Origin: Flavobacterium limi
GTDB taxonomy: Bacteria > Bacteroidota > Bacteroidia > Flavobacteriales > Flavobacteriaceae
Length of the DNA stretch: 64,000 nucleotides
Reading direction: 5' to 3'
Assembly (NCBI RefSeq): GCF_010645075.1
Contig: NZ_JAADZV010000006.1
Location: 186,001 to 250,000, forward strand
The position numbers and the translations under genes are program-made. The notes under the pieces were generated by a model, which saw only the letters and a program-made list of their open reading frames with translations, had not been told where the DNA came from and searched no databases. The first letter of the stretch is position 1. The number at the start of each line of letters is the position of its first letter. Shown here in pieces: positions 52,451 through 61,050 of the stretch.

Positions 52451-53878
52451 TTATAAAATTTGTTGTGTTGCTAATTTTCCTAAAATTTGTATGGATTCAC
52501 GCAATTCATTTGTCCATGGCAAGCCAAAACTAAGCCGCATGCAATTTGAAAATTGATCCTGAAAAGAAAAAATACGTCCGGGAGCAATGCTGATATTGTG
52601 TTTCATAGCCAGATGATAAAATTCGGCAGTGTCTATTTTTTTATCTAGTTCTATCCAAAGAAAAAAACCGCCCTGTGGCTGACTTACTTTGGTCCCTTTT
52701 GGAAAAGATTCTAAAATCGTATTGATATAGTTATTACAATTATGATTCAATATCTGGCGAATTTTCCGAAGATGATTTTCATATCTTCCGTTTTTAAGAA
52801 AATCACCCACAACTTCATGTGTTATAGTAGGAGAGGAGATCGTATGATAGAGTTTTGTCCGTAAAATTTCTTTTTTAAATTTTCCCGGAATAACCCAGCC
52901 CACCCGATATCCCGGAGCCAAAGTTTTAGAAACTGAGCTGCAGCACATCACAATTCCGCTTTCATCATAAGTTTTGCAGTTTGTTGGCCGGCCGGAACCA
53001 AAATACAAATCACCGTGGATATCATCTTCAATAAGCGGAATATTATGTAATTCCATTAAGCGAACGGTTTCTTTCTTATGTTCATTAGGCATCATACTTC
53101 CTGATGGATTGCTGAAATTACTCATCAGCACACAGGCTTTTATTTTTTTGGTAGTGATGGCTTTTTTTAAAGCTTCCAATTCAATTCCGGTAGTTATATT
53201 GGTAGGCAATTCCATAACATATAAGCCTAATGATTTTGCTAATTGTAATACACCAAAATACACCGGACTTTCTGTAATAATTGTATCTCCCGGTTTAGTT
53301 ACAGCCATCAGGCAATTTGAGATAGCATTTACACAGCCCGGAGTGGTTATGATATCATCTTCAGTTAAAGTTCCTCCCCAGGCAAATGACCAACGGGCAA
53401 CTTCTTTTCTAAGATTAACATTGCCCTGCATTTCTTCATAACTGGTTCCACTATTTGGCAGTTGCCGCATAGCCTGAACCATTCCTTTATTGAGTTTGGC
53501 AATTGGAAGAAGTTCGTTTGAAGGAAAGCCTAATGAAAGCATGGTAACATTTTTATTTGTCATGTTTCCGTAAACCAGGTCAATTAAATCCTCCCTTTCA
53601 ATATTTGTAGTGGTTAAAATTGGACTGCTGGCAGAGGGTTCAGGAATTGTCCGGGCAGAAATATTGCTTACATAATAACCTGACTGAGGTCTGGACTCGA
53701 TTAGTGACCGGCTTTCAATTTCGTAATATGCTTTGCTGACAGTGCTCATGCTGTAGCCCGTTTCTGCACAGACTTCCCTAATCGAAGGCAGTTTGTCTCC
53801 AACATTTAAAAGGCCTGATTTTATTTGTTTTTCGATAACATCGGCAAACTGTAAATAGAGGTAATTTGAATTTTTCAT
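52451..53878 (-). CDS. MocR/PdxR-type GntR regulator with aminotransferase domain
   Basis: The start ATG is taken at the complement of 53876-53878, giving 475 residues. Residues 1-75 are a GntR winged helix (FADVIEKQIKSGLLNVGDKL, then VCAETGYSMSTVSKAYYEIE). The rest is a fold type I PLP aminotransferase-like effector domain, with EDDIHGDLYFG and the PLP lysine in SSVSKTLAPGYRVGW. MocR regulators sense PLP or an amino-compound and usually control the adjacent divergent gene. Here this is the EamA transporter at 53979, 100 bases away. The ligand is unknown. Confidence 0.92.
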   Translation of the reverse strand: MKNSNYLYLQFADVIEKQIKSGLLNVGDKLPSIREVCAETGYSMSTVSKAYYEIESRSLIESRPQSGYYVSNISARTIPEPSASSPILTTTNIEREDLIDLVYGNMTNKNVTMLSLGFPSNELLPIAKLNKGMVQAMRQLPNSGTSYEEMQGNVNLRKEVARWSFAWGGTLTEDDIITTPGCVNAISNCLMAVTKPGDTIITESPVYFGVLQLAKSLGLYVMELPTNITTGIELEALKKAITTKKIKACVLMSNFSNPSGSMMPNEHKKETVRLMELHNIPLIEDDIHGDLYFGSGRPTNCKTYDESGIVMCCSSVSKTLAPGYRVGWVIPGKFKKEILRTKLYHTISSPTITHEVVGDFLKNGRYENHLRKIRQILNHNCNNYINTILESFPKGTKVSQPQGGFFLWIELDKKIDTAEFYHLAMKHNISIAPGRIFSFQDQFSNCMRLSFGLPWTNELRESIQILGKLATQQIL

Positions 53879-53978
53879 AAAAAAAAAACTGTTCTGCTGC
53901 AATTTACAAAAACTGTATCTGTATTGCTGTTTTATTTTTAAGAAATTTGCTTTATCAAAATATCAAACAAAAAATCCC

Positions 53979-54890
53979 ATGAAAACTACAAAATATTACA
54001 TAGCAGCCATCACAGCTTATACCGTTTGGGGATTTTTTAGCCTTGTGCTAAAACCAATTCATGAATATGCTTCGATGGATATTTTATTTTATCGGGTTTT
54101 TAGCTGTAGTATTTTAATGCTCCTGATTTCTTTTTTGTTTAAACGAAAAAAAATAAATGAAACAATTGAAGTTTTCAGGGCTTTGCCTGTCCCTAAAAAA
54201 AGAAATACGATTTTGTTGAATATTGGCGGAAGCTTTTTTCTAATGGCCAATTGGTTTACATTTATTTATGTTATGAACCATGTGACTGTAAAAGCGACTT
54301 CGCTGGCCTATTTGGTCTGTCCTATTTTGACAACTTTGCTGGCTTATTTTATCCTTCATGAAAAACTGGCCAAATCACAGTGGCTGGCAGTTGGATTAAG
54401 TATTTCAGGCTGTTTATTACTATCGTACGCCGATATTATGGATATGTTTTTTAGTATCATTATCGGATTTACCTATGCGTGTTATTTAGTAAGTCAGCGT
54501 ATCAATAAAGGTTTTGACAAGTTTATCATTCTGACATTCCATATATCGCTGGCTGCCTTAGTATTATTGCCGTTTTATCCGGCTTATAGTGGTCCGGTAC
54601 CGACAGAATTTACGTTTTATTTTTGTATCGAAACCATTGCTATATTTTTTACCATTATACCATTATTTTTAAATTTATATGCATTGGGCGGAATCAATTC
54701 TTCAACAGTGGGCATGTTACTGAATATTAATCCAATGATTGCTTTTGGATTGGCTTGTTTTGTTTATAAAGAGAAAATTACGCCGCTGCAGATCCTGGCA
54801 TACAGTATTATTTTTATTGCCGTATTGGTTTTTAACTCGCATCATATTTTTGCTAAGAAACAAAAAGGCATATTAGCAGCCAAAAACTAA
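53979..54890 (+). CDS. EamA/RarD-type ten-helix transporter
   Basis: A 303-residue drug/metabolite-type exporter with about ten membrane helices in two EamA repeats. The first repeat is about residues 8-140 (YYIAAITAYTVWGFFSLVLK, then YRVFSCSILMLLISFLF) and the second 155-290. The layout resembles RarD proteins. It is divergent from the MocR-type regulator, which probably controls it, perhaps for export of an amino acid or related amine. A second EamA gene follows on the same strand. Confidence 0.85.
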   Translation: MKTTKYYIAAITAYTVWGFFSLVLKPIHEYASMDILFYRVFSCSILMLLISFLFKRKKINETIEVFRALPVPKKRNTILLNIGGSFFLMANWFTFIYVMNHVTVKATSLAYLVCPILTTLLAYFILHEKLAKSQWLAVGLSISGCLLLSYADIMDMFFSIIIGFTYACYLVSQRINKGFDKFIILTFHISLAALVLLPFYPAYSGPVPTEFTFYFCIETIAIFFTIIPLFLNLYALGGINSSTVGMLLNINPMIAFGLACFVYKEKITPLQILAYSIIFIAVLVFNSHHIFAKKQKGILAAKN

Positions 54891-54986
54891 ATGTATAAAT
54901 ATTAAATATCTGTCCGGAAGATTTTTCAGTCTGTCCGGGCTTTTTTGAATGATTTTAAACCCTATTTTTACACTAAAAATAATAAT

Positions 54987-55841
54987 ATGTTGTTTCTGAT
55001 TTTAAGTATTATCTGCAGTGTAACAGTAGGTGTCATTTTTAAAATTACACGTAATTATAATTGCAATCCGGTTCAGATAATTACTTTTAACTATGTATTT
55101 GCCATCCTGTTTTGTTATTTTGTTTTTAATCCAGATTTAGCTGAGGTAAACACAAATGCTCCTTGGACTATTTATTTGGCCGTAGGTATTTTACTGCCTG
55201 TCGTTTTCTTGTTTTTAGCTGCTTCTATAAAATATATGGGAATTGTAAAAACAGATGCAGCTCAACGATTATCGCTTTTTATCCCGATACTGGCTGCGTG
55301 GTTTATTTTTAAGGAAGAATTTAATCTTTATAAAATAATTGGGCTTGCGATTGGTTTTCTGGCACTTTTATTCATTTTGAGAAAACCATCTCAAAACGAA
55401 CATAATAAGTGGATTTATCCTGCCATTGTTTTATTAGGTTTTGGAGTAATCGATATTCTTTTTAAGCAGATTGCACTTTATAAAAGTTTACCCTATTCAA
55501 CTTCTCTATTTATAGTTTTTGATATTGCTTTAGCCGTTTCTTTATTTGTAGTGACTTATAATTCTGTTATTAATAAAGTAAGATTGCAACTTAAAAATAT
55601 CCTTTTTGGAGCATTGGTTGGACTTTTTAATTTTGGTAACATATTGTTTTATCTTAAGGCGCACAAAGTATTTTCTGAAAATCCTTCTACAGTTTTTGCC
55701 GGAATGAATATGGGAGTAATAGTTTTAGGAAGTCTTGTAGGCGTACTTTTCTTTAAAGAGAAATTATCCAAAATAAACTTTTTGGGTATTGTTTTAGCGT
55801 TAATTGCGATTATTTTCATTGTTTTCTCTCAAATCAAGTAA
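54987..55841 (+). CDS. EamA-like membrane transporter
   Basis: The ATG at 54987 (MLFLILSIICSVTVGVIFKI) is chosen because it begins the first membrane helix; an upstream ATG at 54945 would add 14 polar residues. The 284-residue protein has about ten helices with an EamA-like repeat pattern (VKTDAAQRLSLFIPILAAWF, then IIGLAIGFLALLFIL). It follows the first transporter after 96 bases and contains no other domain. The substrate is unknown. Confidence 0.8.
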   Translation: MLFLILSIICSVTVGVIFKITRNYNCNPVQIITFNYVFAILFCYFVFNPDLAEVNTNAPWTIYLAVGILLPVVFLFLAASIKYMGIVKTDAAQRLSLFIPILAAWFIFKEEFNLYKIIGLAIGFLALLFILRKPSQNEHNKWIYPAIVLLGFGVIDILFKQIALYKSLPYSTSLFIVFDIALAVSLFVVTYNSVINKVRLQLKNILFGALVGLFNFGNILFYLKAHKVFSENPSTVFAGMNMGVIVLGSLVGVLFFKEKLSKINFLGIVLALIAIIFIVFSQIK

Positions 55842-55917
55842 AATTTATCTTTTGTTAATGGCTTAATTTACAAGTGATTTATAATTTTTTTTCCTTTTTT
55901 TAAAAAATAACTCTACC

Positions 55918-55954
55918 AATTCTATAGAATTTATAAAATATATTTATAAATTTG
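55918..55954 (+). promoter_or_regulatory. Promoter with operator-like palindrome before the cysteine-rich mini-ORFs
   Basis: AATTCTATAGAATT (55918-55931) is a perfect 14-bp palindrome at about the -33 position. TAAATTTG (55947-55954) matches the -7 box. The first mini-ORF starts 9 bases after it. The palindrome replaces a normal -33 TTTG, which suggests control by a dimeric regulator. Confidence 0.55.
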
Positions 55955-55962
55955 CCATAACA

Positions 55963-56049
55963 ATGAAAAACTATAATCGAAATATGATGTCTTTCAGATG
56001 CAGCTTAGCGATGTGCTGCATGTTGAATCATGTCTTGAAATGGCGTTAA
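55963..56049 (+). CDS. 28-residue cysteine-rich leader peptide candidate 1
   Basis: ATG at 55963 to TAA at 56047-56049 encodes a 28-residue peptide containing FRCSLAMCCMLNHVLKWR. It has three Cys and five Met in 28 residues. It starts 9 bases after a -7 box and ends 37 bases before a strong terminator, the layout of an attenuation leader. A second mini-ORF with the same C-x-L...CC-x-x-NHV-x-K pattern lies beyond the terminator. No family name is known to me. Confidence 0.5.
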   Translation: MKNYNRNMMSFRCSLAMCCMLNHVLKWR

Positions 56050-56085
56050 TAGAGAAAGTACTTGTTAGTTATTTTTTTTTTTTTT

Positions 56086-56115
56086 AGCCTTTCATACCCA
56101 TGAAAGGCTTTTTTT
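56086..56115 (+). terminator. Terminator (attenuator candidate) between the two mini-ORFs
   Basis: AGCCTTTCAT (56086-56095) and ATGAAAGGCT (56100-56109) are perfect 10-bp arms around ACCC, followed by six T. A run of 14 T precedes it. It separates mini-ORF 1 from mini-ORF 2 and glutamate dehydrogenase on the same strand. Confidence 0.9.
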
Positions 56116-56138
56116 AGAATTTATTTAAAACCATCAAT

Positions 56139-56231
56139 ATGAGATCAAATAAATATACCATTACGCAGATGCAATGCATTCTTACTAAGATTCCATGTTG
56201 CAGCTGCAGCAATCACGTCAGGAAAATATGA
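56139..56231 (+). CDS. 30-residue cysteine-rich mini-ORF 2
   Basis: ATG at 56139 to TGA at 56229-56231 encodes 30 residues containing MQCILTKIPCCSCSNHVRKI, with four Cys. It aligns with mini-ORF 1 over the C-x-L, CC and NHV-x-K positions. No separate promoter box is seen. It ends 81 bases before glutamate dehydrogenase. It could be a second leader, or a duplicate left after rearrangement. Confidence 0.45.
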   Translation: MRSNKYTITQMQCILTKIPCCSCSNHVRKI

Positions 56232-56312
56232 TACACTCTTTTGTAATGTGCAGAAGAATCTAAAATATAAAATTTCAACATCAATTGAATAAAAATCTTA
56301 AACCAAAAAATT

Positions 56313-57599
56313 ATGAGCCTAGAAATAATTAAACAGAATCCTTTTCAGTCTATGATTGACCGTTTTAATATCGCAGCCGATATTTTAAACCTTGATGAAT
56401 CAATCAGACAGAAATTGCAAAAACCGGAAAAGCAAATTGTGGTCAATTTTTCGATTACGCTTGATAACGGAACAACTAAAAACTTTGAAGGATATCGTGT
56501 TATTCACAACACAGCCTTAGGACCATCAAAAGGAGGAATTCGCTATGACACAGCCGTAAACCTTGATGAGGTAAAAGCACTGGCTGCCTGGATGACCTGG
56601 AAATCTGCCGTAACGGGAATTCCGTTTGGAGGAGCAAAAGGCGGTATTATTTGCGATCCGAGAGAACATTCAAAAACAGAATTGGAGAAAATTACCAGAG
56701 CCTATACAAAATCATTATCTGATATTTTTGGTCCTGAAAAAGATGTTCCTGCACCCGACATGGGAACCGGACCTGACGAAATGGGCTGGCTGATGGATGA
56801 ATTTTCTTTGGTTCACGGGAAAACAATTCACGCTGTAGTAACCGGAAAACACCTGCATTCCGGAGGATCTTTGGGAAGAGTAGAGGCAACAGGAAGAGGG
56901 GTAAGCATTATTACACTTCTGGCTCTTCAAAAACTGAAACTGAGACCGGCAAGATCTTCAGTTGCAATTCAGGGATTTGGAAATGTTGGACTGCATTCGG
57001 CATTGTTTTTATATGAAAAAGGATTAAAAGTTGTTGCTGTAAGCGATGTTTCAGAAGCATTCTACAATCCTGACGGACTTAACATTCCGGAATTGATTTT
57101 GTATTATAATCTTAATAATAAGAGCATTAAAGGTTATCCAAATTCAGTTGCTATTAAACATGAAGAATTACTGCTTTTGGATGTTGATGTATTGATTCCG
57201 GCGGCGAAAGAAGATGTGATTACGCAAAATAATGCAGCCGACATCAAAGCAAAAATAATTATTGAAGGTGCAAATGGCCCAATTTCTTCTGATGCTGATG
57301 CAATTTTACATGGTAATAATGTTTTGGTTGTTCCGGATATTCTGGCAAACGCCGGGGGGGTTACAGTTTCCTATTTCGAATGGCTTCAGAACTCACTTTT
57401 GGAATCCTGGAGAATCCATCAGATAAACAAGAAACTGGAAGATATTTTAGAAAAAGGTTTTGAGACTGTTTTCAGAATTGCTTCAAAACACAATGTGACG
57501 CCTCGTATTGCTGCTTATGTTATCGCTTTGCAAAAAGTAGCCGATACACAAGCTGTAAAAGAGGTAGCATTAGAAGCTGAAAAATTCAAACAGAATTAA
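56313..57599 (+). CDS. gdhA: Glutamate dehydrogenase (Glu/Leu/Phe/Val family)
   Basis: A 428-residue enzyme that interconverts glutamate and 2-oxoglutarate with ammonia. The N-terminal domain has GYRVIHNTALGPSKGGIRYD and VTGIPFGGAKGGIICDP with the substrate lysines, then DVPAPDMGTGPDEMGWLMDE with the catalytic Asp. The Rossmann domain begins SSVAIQGFGNVGLHSALFLY (about residues 217-236). The length of about 430 fits the bacterial NAD-type hexameric GDH group, although a Leu or Phe dehydrogenase cannot be fully excluded. It follows the mini-ORF leader. Confidence 0.9.
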   Translation: MSLEIIKQNPFQSMIDRFNIAADILNLDESIRQKLQKPEKQIVVNFSITLDNGTTKNFEGYRVIHNTALGPSKGGIRYDTAVNLDEVKALAAWMTWKSAVTGIPFGGAKGGIICDPREHSKTELEKITRAYTKSLSDIFGPEKDVPAPDMGTGPDEMGWLMDEFSLVHGKTIHAVVTGKHLHSGGSLGRVEATGRGVSIITLLALQKLKLRPARSSVAIQGFGNVGLHSALFLYEKGLKVVAVSDVSEAFYNPDGLNIPELILYYNLNNKSIKGYPNSVAIKHEELLLLDVDVLIPAAKEDVITQNNAADIKAKIIIEGANGPISSDADAILHGNNVLVVPDILANAGGVTVSYFEWLQNSLLESWRIHQINKKLEDILEKGFETVFRIASKHNVTPRIAAYVIALQKVADTQAVKEVALEAEKFKQN

Positions 57600-57606
57600 A
57601 TATAAC

Positions 57607-57793
57607 TTAACCCATTGGGTGTGATTATTAAAAAACGTCAGCTCGAGTTTTTTTTGTGTAGAAAAACGGAAATTAAAAATGTATAGGGAACAGTTTTTAG
57701 TGATATTTTTTCTGTTCCCGATACCATTTTCTATCGAAAATTACTCTAACTGACGAAAATCATCATCAAAACGAATTACACCTAATGTGTTAA
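57607..57793. repeat. 187-bp long imperfect palindrome after gdhA
   Basis: The end TTAACCCATTGGGTGTGATT (57607-57626) pairs at 17 of 20 positions with the reverse complement of 57774-57793. CGTCAGCTCGAGT (57636-57648) pairs at 11 of 13 with the complement of 57743-57755. The centre is a perfect hairpin, GGGAACAG (57686-57693) with CTGTTCCC (57712-57719). No reading frame is inside. It may be a non-autonomous mobile element of the MITE type or a long transcript hairpin. Confidence 0.7.
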
Positions 57794-57833
57794 TATATTA
57801 AGTTGTTTATAGTCAAAAAAATGATTTTTAAAA

Positions 57834-59057
57834 ATGGAACATATTAATTTTCTTGCTTTCGCAATGCCTGCGTTTTTCATTTTTTTATTTTTGGAATATA
57901 AGCTGATGCAGCGCAGAAATAAACCGGAGATTTTTAATTACGAAAGTTCTGTTTCGAACATTAGTGTTGGTATTGCAGAAAGACTAATCAATCTTTTTAT
58001 TGCTGCAAGTTTTTATCAGTTGTATTATTTTATTTATAACAACTACAGGCTTTTCGATATTCCCAGCAATGCTTTTATCTGGTTTGCCTTAATACTGGCG
58101 ACCGATTTTGTCTGGTATTGGTACCACAGGCTTGGGCATGAAGTTAATTTTTTCTGGGCGGCACATATTGTACATCACCATAGCGAAGAATTTAATTTTA
58201 CCGCTGCAGCCCGAATCACGACATTTCAGGCTATTATACGAACTGGTTTTTGGTGTGTTCTTCCGTTTGTTGGGTTTCATCCTGCAATGGTGATTACGAT
58301 GCTGATTGTTCATGGTGCTTATTCGTTTTTTACGCACACACAGCTTATAGGAAAAATAAAATGGGTGGAATATATTTTTGTAACGCCATCCATTCATGGA
58401 GTACATCACGCATCTGACGAGAAATATTTAGATAAAAATTACGGAGATATGTTTACTTTTTGGGACCGCATTTTTGGCACTTTTCAGGAGGAAGAAGAGA
58501 AACCAAAATACGGTTTAACCCATCCGTTAAAAAGCTACAGTTTTATGTGGCAGCATACGCATTATTACTTTGAGATTTATGAATTATGGAAACGTTCTAA
58601 AGGTTTTAAAGCCAAATGGAAAGCCGTTTTTGGAAGTCCTGCTGATATGGATCAGGATATCAGGCCAATATTAGAAAAACGATTTTTACAGGATAAAAGC
58701 AACCCGCATCAAAGGCTCAGATTCCGAAATTATCTTTATATCCAATTAGGAATCTGTACTTTATTTTTAACTGTTTTTACGTATTATTTCGAGCTTTTAA
58801 ATCTTTTGGATAAAGTTTTTGTTTTGTCTTTTATCCTGATTACACTGGTAAATTGTGGTGCTTTATTAGAACAGAGAAAATGGATGTATTATCTCGAATA
58901 TGGCCGAATATTTATCATAACCACCTATTTTTTATACGAAGAAGATTTAATCACATTTTTGTTTGTTCCACTTGCGATTATGATTTTTGCAGAACAAATG
59001 TTTTCACTAAGTAAACATTATCAGAATGTGGTGCTTCAGTTGGAAACTTCTGAATAA
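57834..59057 (+). CDS. Sterol desaturase / fatty acid hydroxylase family membrane protein
   Basis: A 407-residue membrane enzyme with a di-iron site of histidine boxes: WYHRLGHEVN (about residues 97-106), AHIVHHHSEEFN (about 110-121), and SIHGVHHASDEKYLDKNYGD further on. Hydrophobic helices precede and follow them, and a C-terminal group of four or so helices extends the usual domain. Family members hydroxylate or desaturate lipids; the substrate here could be a sphingolipid, carotenoid or alkyl lipid. It is a single gene between a palindromic element and a terminator. Confidence 0.88.
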   Translation: MEHINFLAFAMPAFFIFLFLEYKLMQRRNKPEIFNYESSVSNISVGIAERLINLFIAASFYQLYYFIYNNYRLFDIPSNAFIWFALILATDFVWYWYHRLGHEVNFFWAAHIVHHHSEEFNFTAAARITTFQAIIRTGFWCVLPFVGFHPAMVITMLIVHGAYSFFTHTQLIGKIKWVEYIFVTPSIHGVHHASDEKYLDKNYGDMFTFWDRIFGTFQEEEEKPKYGLTHPLKSYSFMWQHTHYYFEIYELWKRSKGFKAKWKAVFGSPADMDQDIRPILEKRFLQDKSNPHQRLRFRNYLYIQLGICTLFLTVFTYYFELLNLLDKVFVLSFILITLVNCGALLEQRKWMYYLEYGRIFIITTYFLYEEDLITFLFVPLAIMIFAEQMFSLSKHYQNVVLQLETSE

Positions 59058-59139
59058 ATAATAAAGAATTAAGAAGCGATCAAATAAAGTGTCGGTGTAA
59101 GTACAATTATTCTAAAACTTTTTTTAATTTAAATAACCA

Positions 59140-59166
59140 AACCCGATATCGCCTGAATATCGGGTT
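59140..59166. terminator. Hairpin between convergent genes
   Basis: AACCCGATAT (59140-59149) and ATATCGGGTT (59157-59166) are perfect 10-bp arms around a 7-base loop. The convergent sterol-desaturase-like gene and the gene at 59199 face it; there is only a weak T run. Confidence 0.7.
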
Positions 59167-59198
59167 CGCTTATTTTAAGATCTGTGATAAAAGTCTTT

Positions 59199-59633
59199 TT
59201 ATACCCGATTATAATCCCCTTTCCAATGTTTAATTTTCTGTTTTATAGCATCACCAGAGAGATTTTCTTTAAGTGCTTGTTCTATTAACGTTAAAAATTC
59301 AGAGTCCGGAGCAAATCGCAGTGAAAACAGTTGGTCGTCAGTAAATTTGTATTCAATGGTTTCAAACCTGGTTCCGGTTAATACAAAATAACGATACCGG
59401 AGTTCCAGTTTTACAATTCTGTTTTGTAAAATCAGTGCATAATGCTGACGCAGCATAAAAGCGAGGCAAAAAAGAAATATAAAAATTACAGTTATGAAAC
59501 CCCATAAGAGTTTGTCTGCAGTGGTAAACATAAAGTAAATTGAAGCAGACATAAATGCTATCAAAACCGGATAATATATAAAATGATGTGGCGGATAAAA
59601 CCGCACATGATTGTTGTAAGATTGTGCTTTCAT
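59199..59633 (-). CDS. Small membrane protein, probably DUF6526 family
   Basis: The start at 59633 (MKAQSYNNHVRFYPPHHFIY) is chosen; an ATG two codons upstream at 59639 is also possible. The 144-residue protein has two helices (YYPVLIAFMSASIYFMF and LWGFITVIFIFLFCLAFML) followed by a cytoplasmic domain of strands and helices. The QSYNNHVRFYPPHHF opening matches what I recall of the DUF6526 family, whose function is unknown. It is a single gene. Confidence 0.65.
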   Translation of the reverse strand: MKAQSYNNHVRFYPPHHFIYYPVLIAFMSASIYFMFTTADKLLWGFITVIFIFLFCLAFMLRQHYALILQNRIVKLELRYRYFVLTGTRFETIEYKFTDDQLFSLRFAPDSEFLTLIEQALKENLSGDAIKQKIKHWKGDYNRV

Positions 59634-59655
59634 AATCATTGTTTAATAAAATCTA

Positions 59656-59686
59656 AAAAAGCTACCCTAAAACAGAGTAGCTTTTT
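59656..59686 (-). terminator. Terminator after the DUF4142 gene
   Basis: AAAAAGCTAC (59656-59665) and GTAGCTTTTT (59677-59686) are perfect 10-bp arms around an 11-base loop, with a T run on the minus strand. It lies 28 bases past the DUF4142 stop. Confidence 0.88.
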
Positions 59687-59713
59687 ACCTAAATAAAACC
59701 TAAGTAACCAATT

Positions 59714-60301
59714 TTATTTTTTATCTAAACTTTCCTTAAGCTGTTTTGCATGCTGAAGATGAGCCGTTAAAGTACTAACATTTTTCGAAGCCCATGTTTT
59801 AATTTCTGCATCATTTGCTGTTTCTGCTGCTTTGGTAAATTTATCTATAGCTTTCTCATGACCATCTACCATCATATCGGCGAATTTTTTATCAAAATCA
59901 ACACCGCTTTTCTCGTTTAGCTTATCATATTCATCTTTTCCTTCTTCTGTAAGTGCAGTTGGTAATGAAATATTTTTGCTGCCAGCAATGGTTTTTACTT
60001 CTGCAGCTGATTTTGTATGTTCATCAACCAGCATTTTACCAAACTTTTTAACTTCGGCATTGGTACTTTTTGTCTGAGCAAGTTTTCCAATTTCAATTTC
60101 AGCCAAATCGATTTCCGCTGCATCAACTAAAAATTCAGAATCATCTTCTTTAGTATCAATGCTGTCAAATTTTGCTTCATTTTGATCTTCGGCTACTTCT
60201 TTAGGATCTTCCTGTTTTGTTTCATTTTTACAAGAATTTAAACTCAATAACAGAACTCCTGCTCCTAAAACTACTTTGCTTATTAAAAGTATCTTTTTCA
60301 T
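59714..60301 (-). CDS. DUF4142 lipoprotein
   Basis: A 195-residue lipoprotein (LLLSLNSCKNE; the Cys near residue 23 is the lipid site). The mature part is the ferritin-like four-helix DUF4142 domain (DSEFLVDAAEIDLAEIEIGK, then AEVKKFGKMLVDEHTKSAAE, DDHxK-like in position, and MMVDGHEKAIDKF). Members are thought to sit in the periplasm or outer membrane, and many respond to stress. Highly charged linker residues 25-50 tie it to the membrane. Confidence 0.88.
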   Translation of the reverse strand: MKKILLISKVVLGAGVLLLSLNSCKNETKQEDPKEVAEDQNEAKFDSIDTKEDDSEFLVDAAEIDLAEIEIGKLAQTKSTNAEVKKFGKMLVDEHTKSAAEVKTIAGSKNISLPTALTEEGKDEYDKLNEKSGVDFDKKFADMMVDGHEKAIDKFTKAAETANDAEIKTWASKNVSTLTAHLQHAKQLKESLDKK

Positions 60302-60383
60302 GATTTTGTATGTTAAAATTTATAATGATAAAATTATTTAAACATAATGAAGAAGTTTTATACTTTGTTTTGATAATGTTATA

Positions 60384-60878
60384 TCATTCAAACTTTAGAA
60401 ACTGCCTGATAATTTTCCATTCACTGAGTTTTGATTCCAAGGTCTTACTTGCATTGGCAGGACTTGTTGAAGGCAAAGTAATGAGTTGGTACTTATTATC
60501 TATTGTAACGTATTTTTTAAAAAAGGAAGCGGCTTTTTGTCCGTTAAAAAAAATGGTTTTAATATTAGAATGATTTTTTAAAAATAGTTCAAAATCATTT
60601 GTGATTTCATTTTTAATGGCGCTGTCAAGACTTCCAACTCTTTCGCAAAATTGCAGTACGTCCCATAAGGCGATATTGTTTTTGATTAAAAGACTTTTTC
60701 TCGTTTGATATTCTTTTGAAAAATCTTCATTTAAAATTTCAAACATAAAGCGCCAGAAATTGTTTTGTGGATGCCCGTAATATTGTTGCAGTTCAAGGGA
60801 CTTTGTGCCTGGCATTGTCCCTAAAATTAAGATAGTTGCATCAGTTGAAGCAATTGGGGCAAAAGAATAACTTTTCAT
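60384..60878 (-). CDS. Uracil-DNA-glycosylase superfamily, hypoxanthine/mismatch type
   Basis: The start ATG at the complement of 60876-60878 (MKSYSFAPIASTDATILILG) gives 164 residues; a longer frame upstream is not supported. The protein matches the DNA-deoxyinosine glycosylase branch: LGTMPGTKSLELQQYYGHPQ (about residues 19-38), NFWRFMFEILN, then IALWDVLQFCERVGSLDSAI and LPSTSPANA near residue 139. The family removes damaged bases (hypoxanthine or uracil). It is divergent from the AraC-type gene. Confidence 0.85.
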   Translation of the reverse strand: MKSYSFAPIASTDATILILGTMPGTKSLELQQYYGHPQNNFWRFMFEILNEDFSKEYQTRKSLLIKNNIALWDVLQFCERVGSLDSAIKNEITNDFELFLKNHSNIKTIFFNGQKAASFFKKYVTIDNKYQLITLPSTSPANASKTLESKLSEWKIIRQFLKFE

Positions 60879-61050
60879 ATTTAAGGATTTAAAAAAGAAT
60901 AATGTAGGAGTAATTATAAAACAATTCTGAAAAATTATATAACACATTTCATGGTGTTTTCGACGAATTTTGGAATTCACATTTGGTAGAAATAATTATA
61001 CCTGTTCTTAAGATATAAAGATAGTTTTTTAGAATTTAAATCCGAGCAAA

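Noticed and set aside
54918..54945. Terminator between the two EamA genes
   Set aside because: CTGTCCGG occurs twice here as a direct repeat, but no stable stem with a T run can be formed.
60310..60573. 87-codon plus-strand frame
   Set aside because: It overlaps the DNA glycosylase gene in antisense, and that gene has recognisable family motifs.
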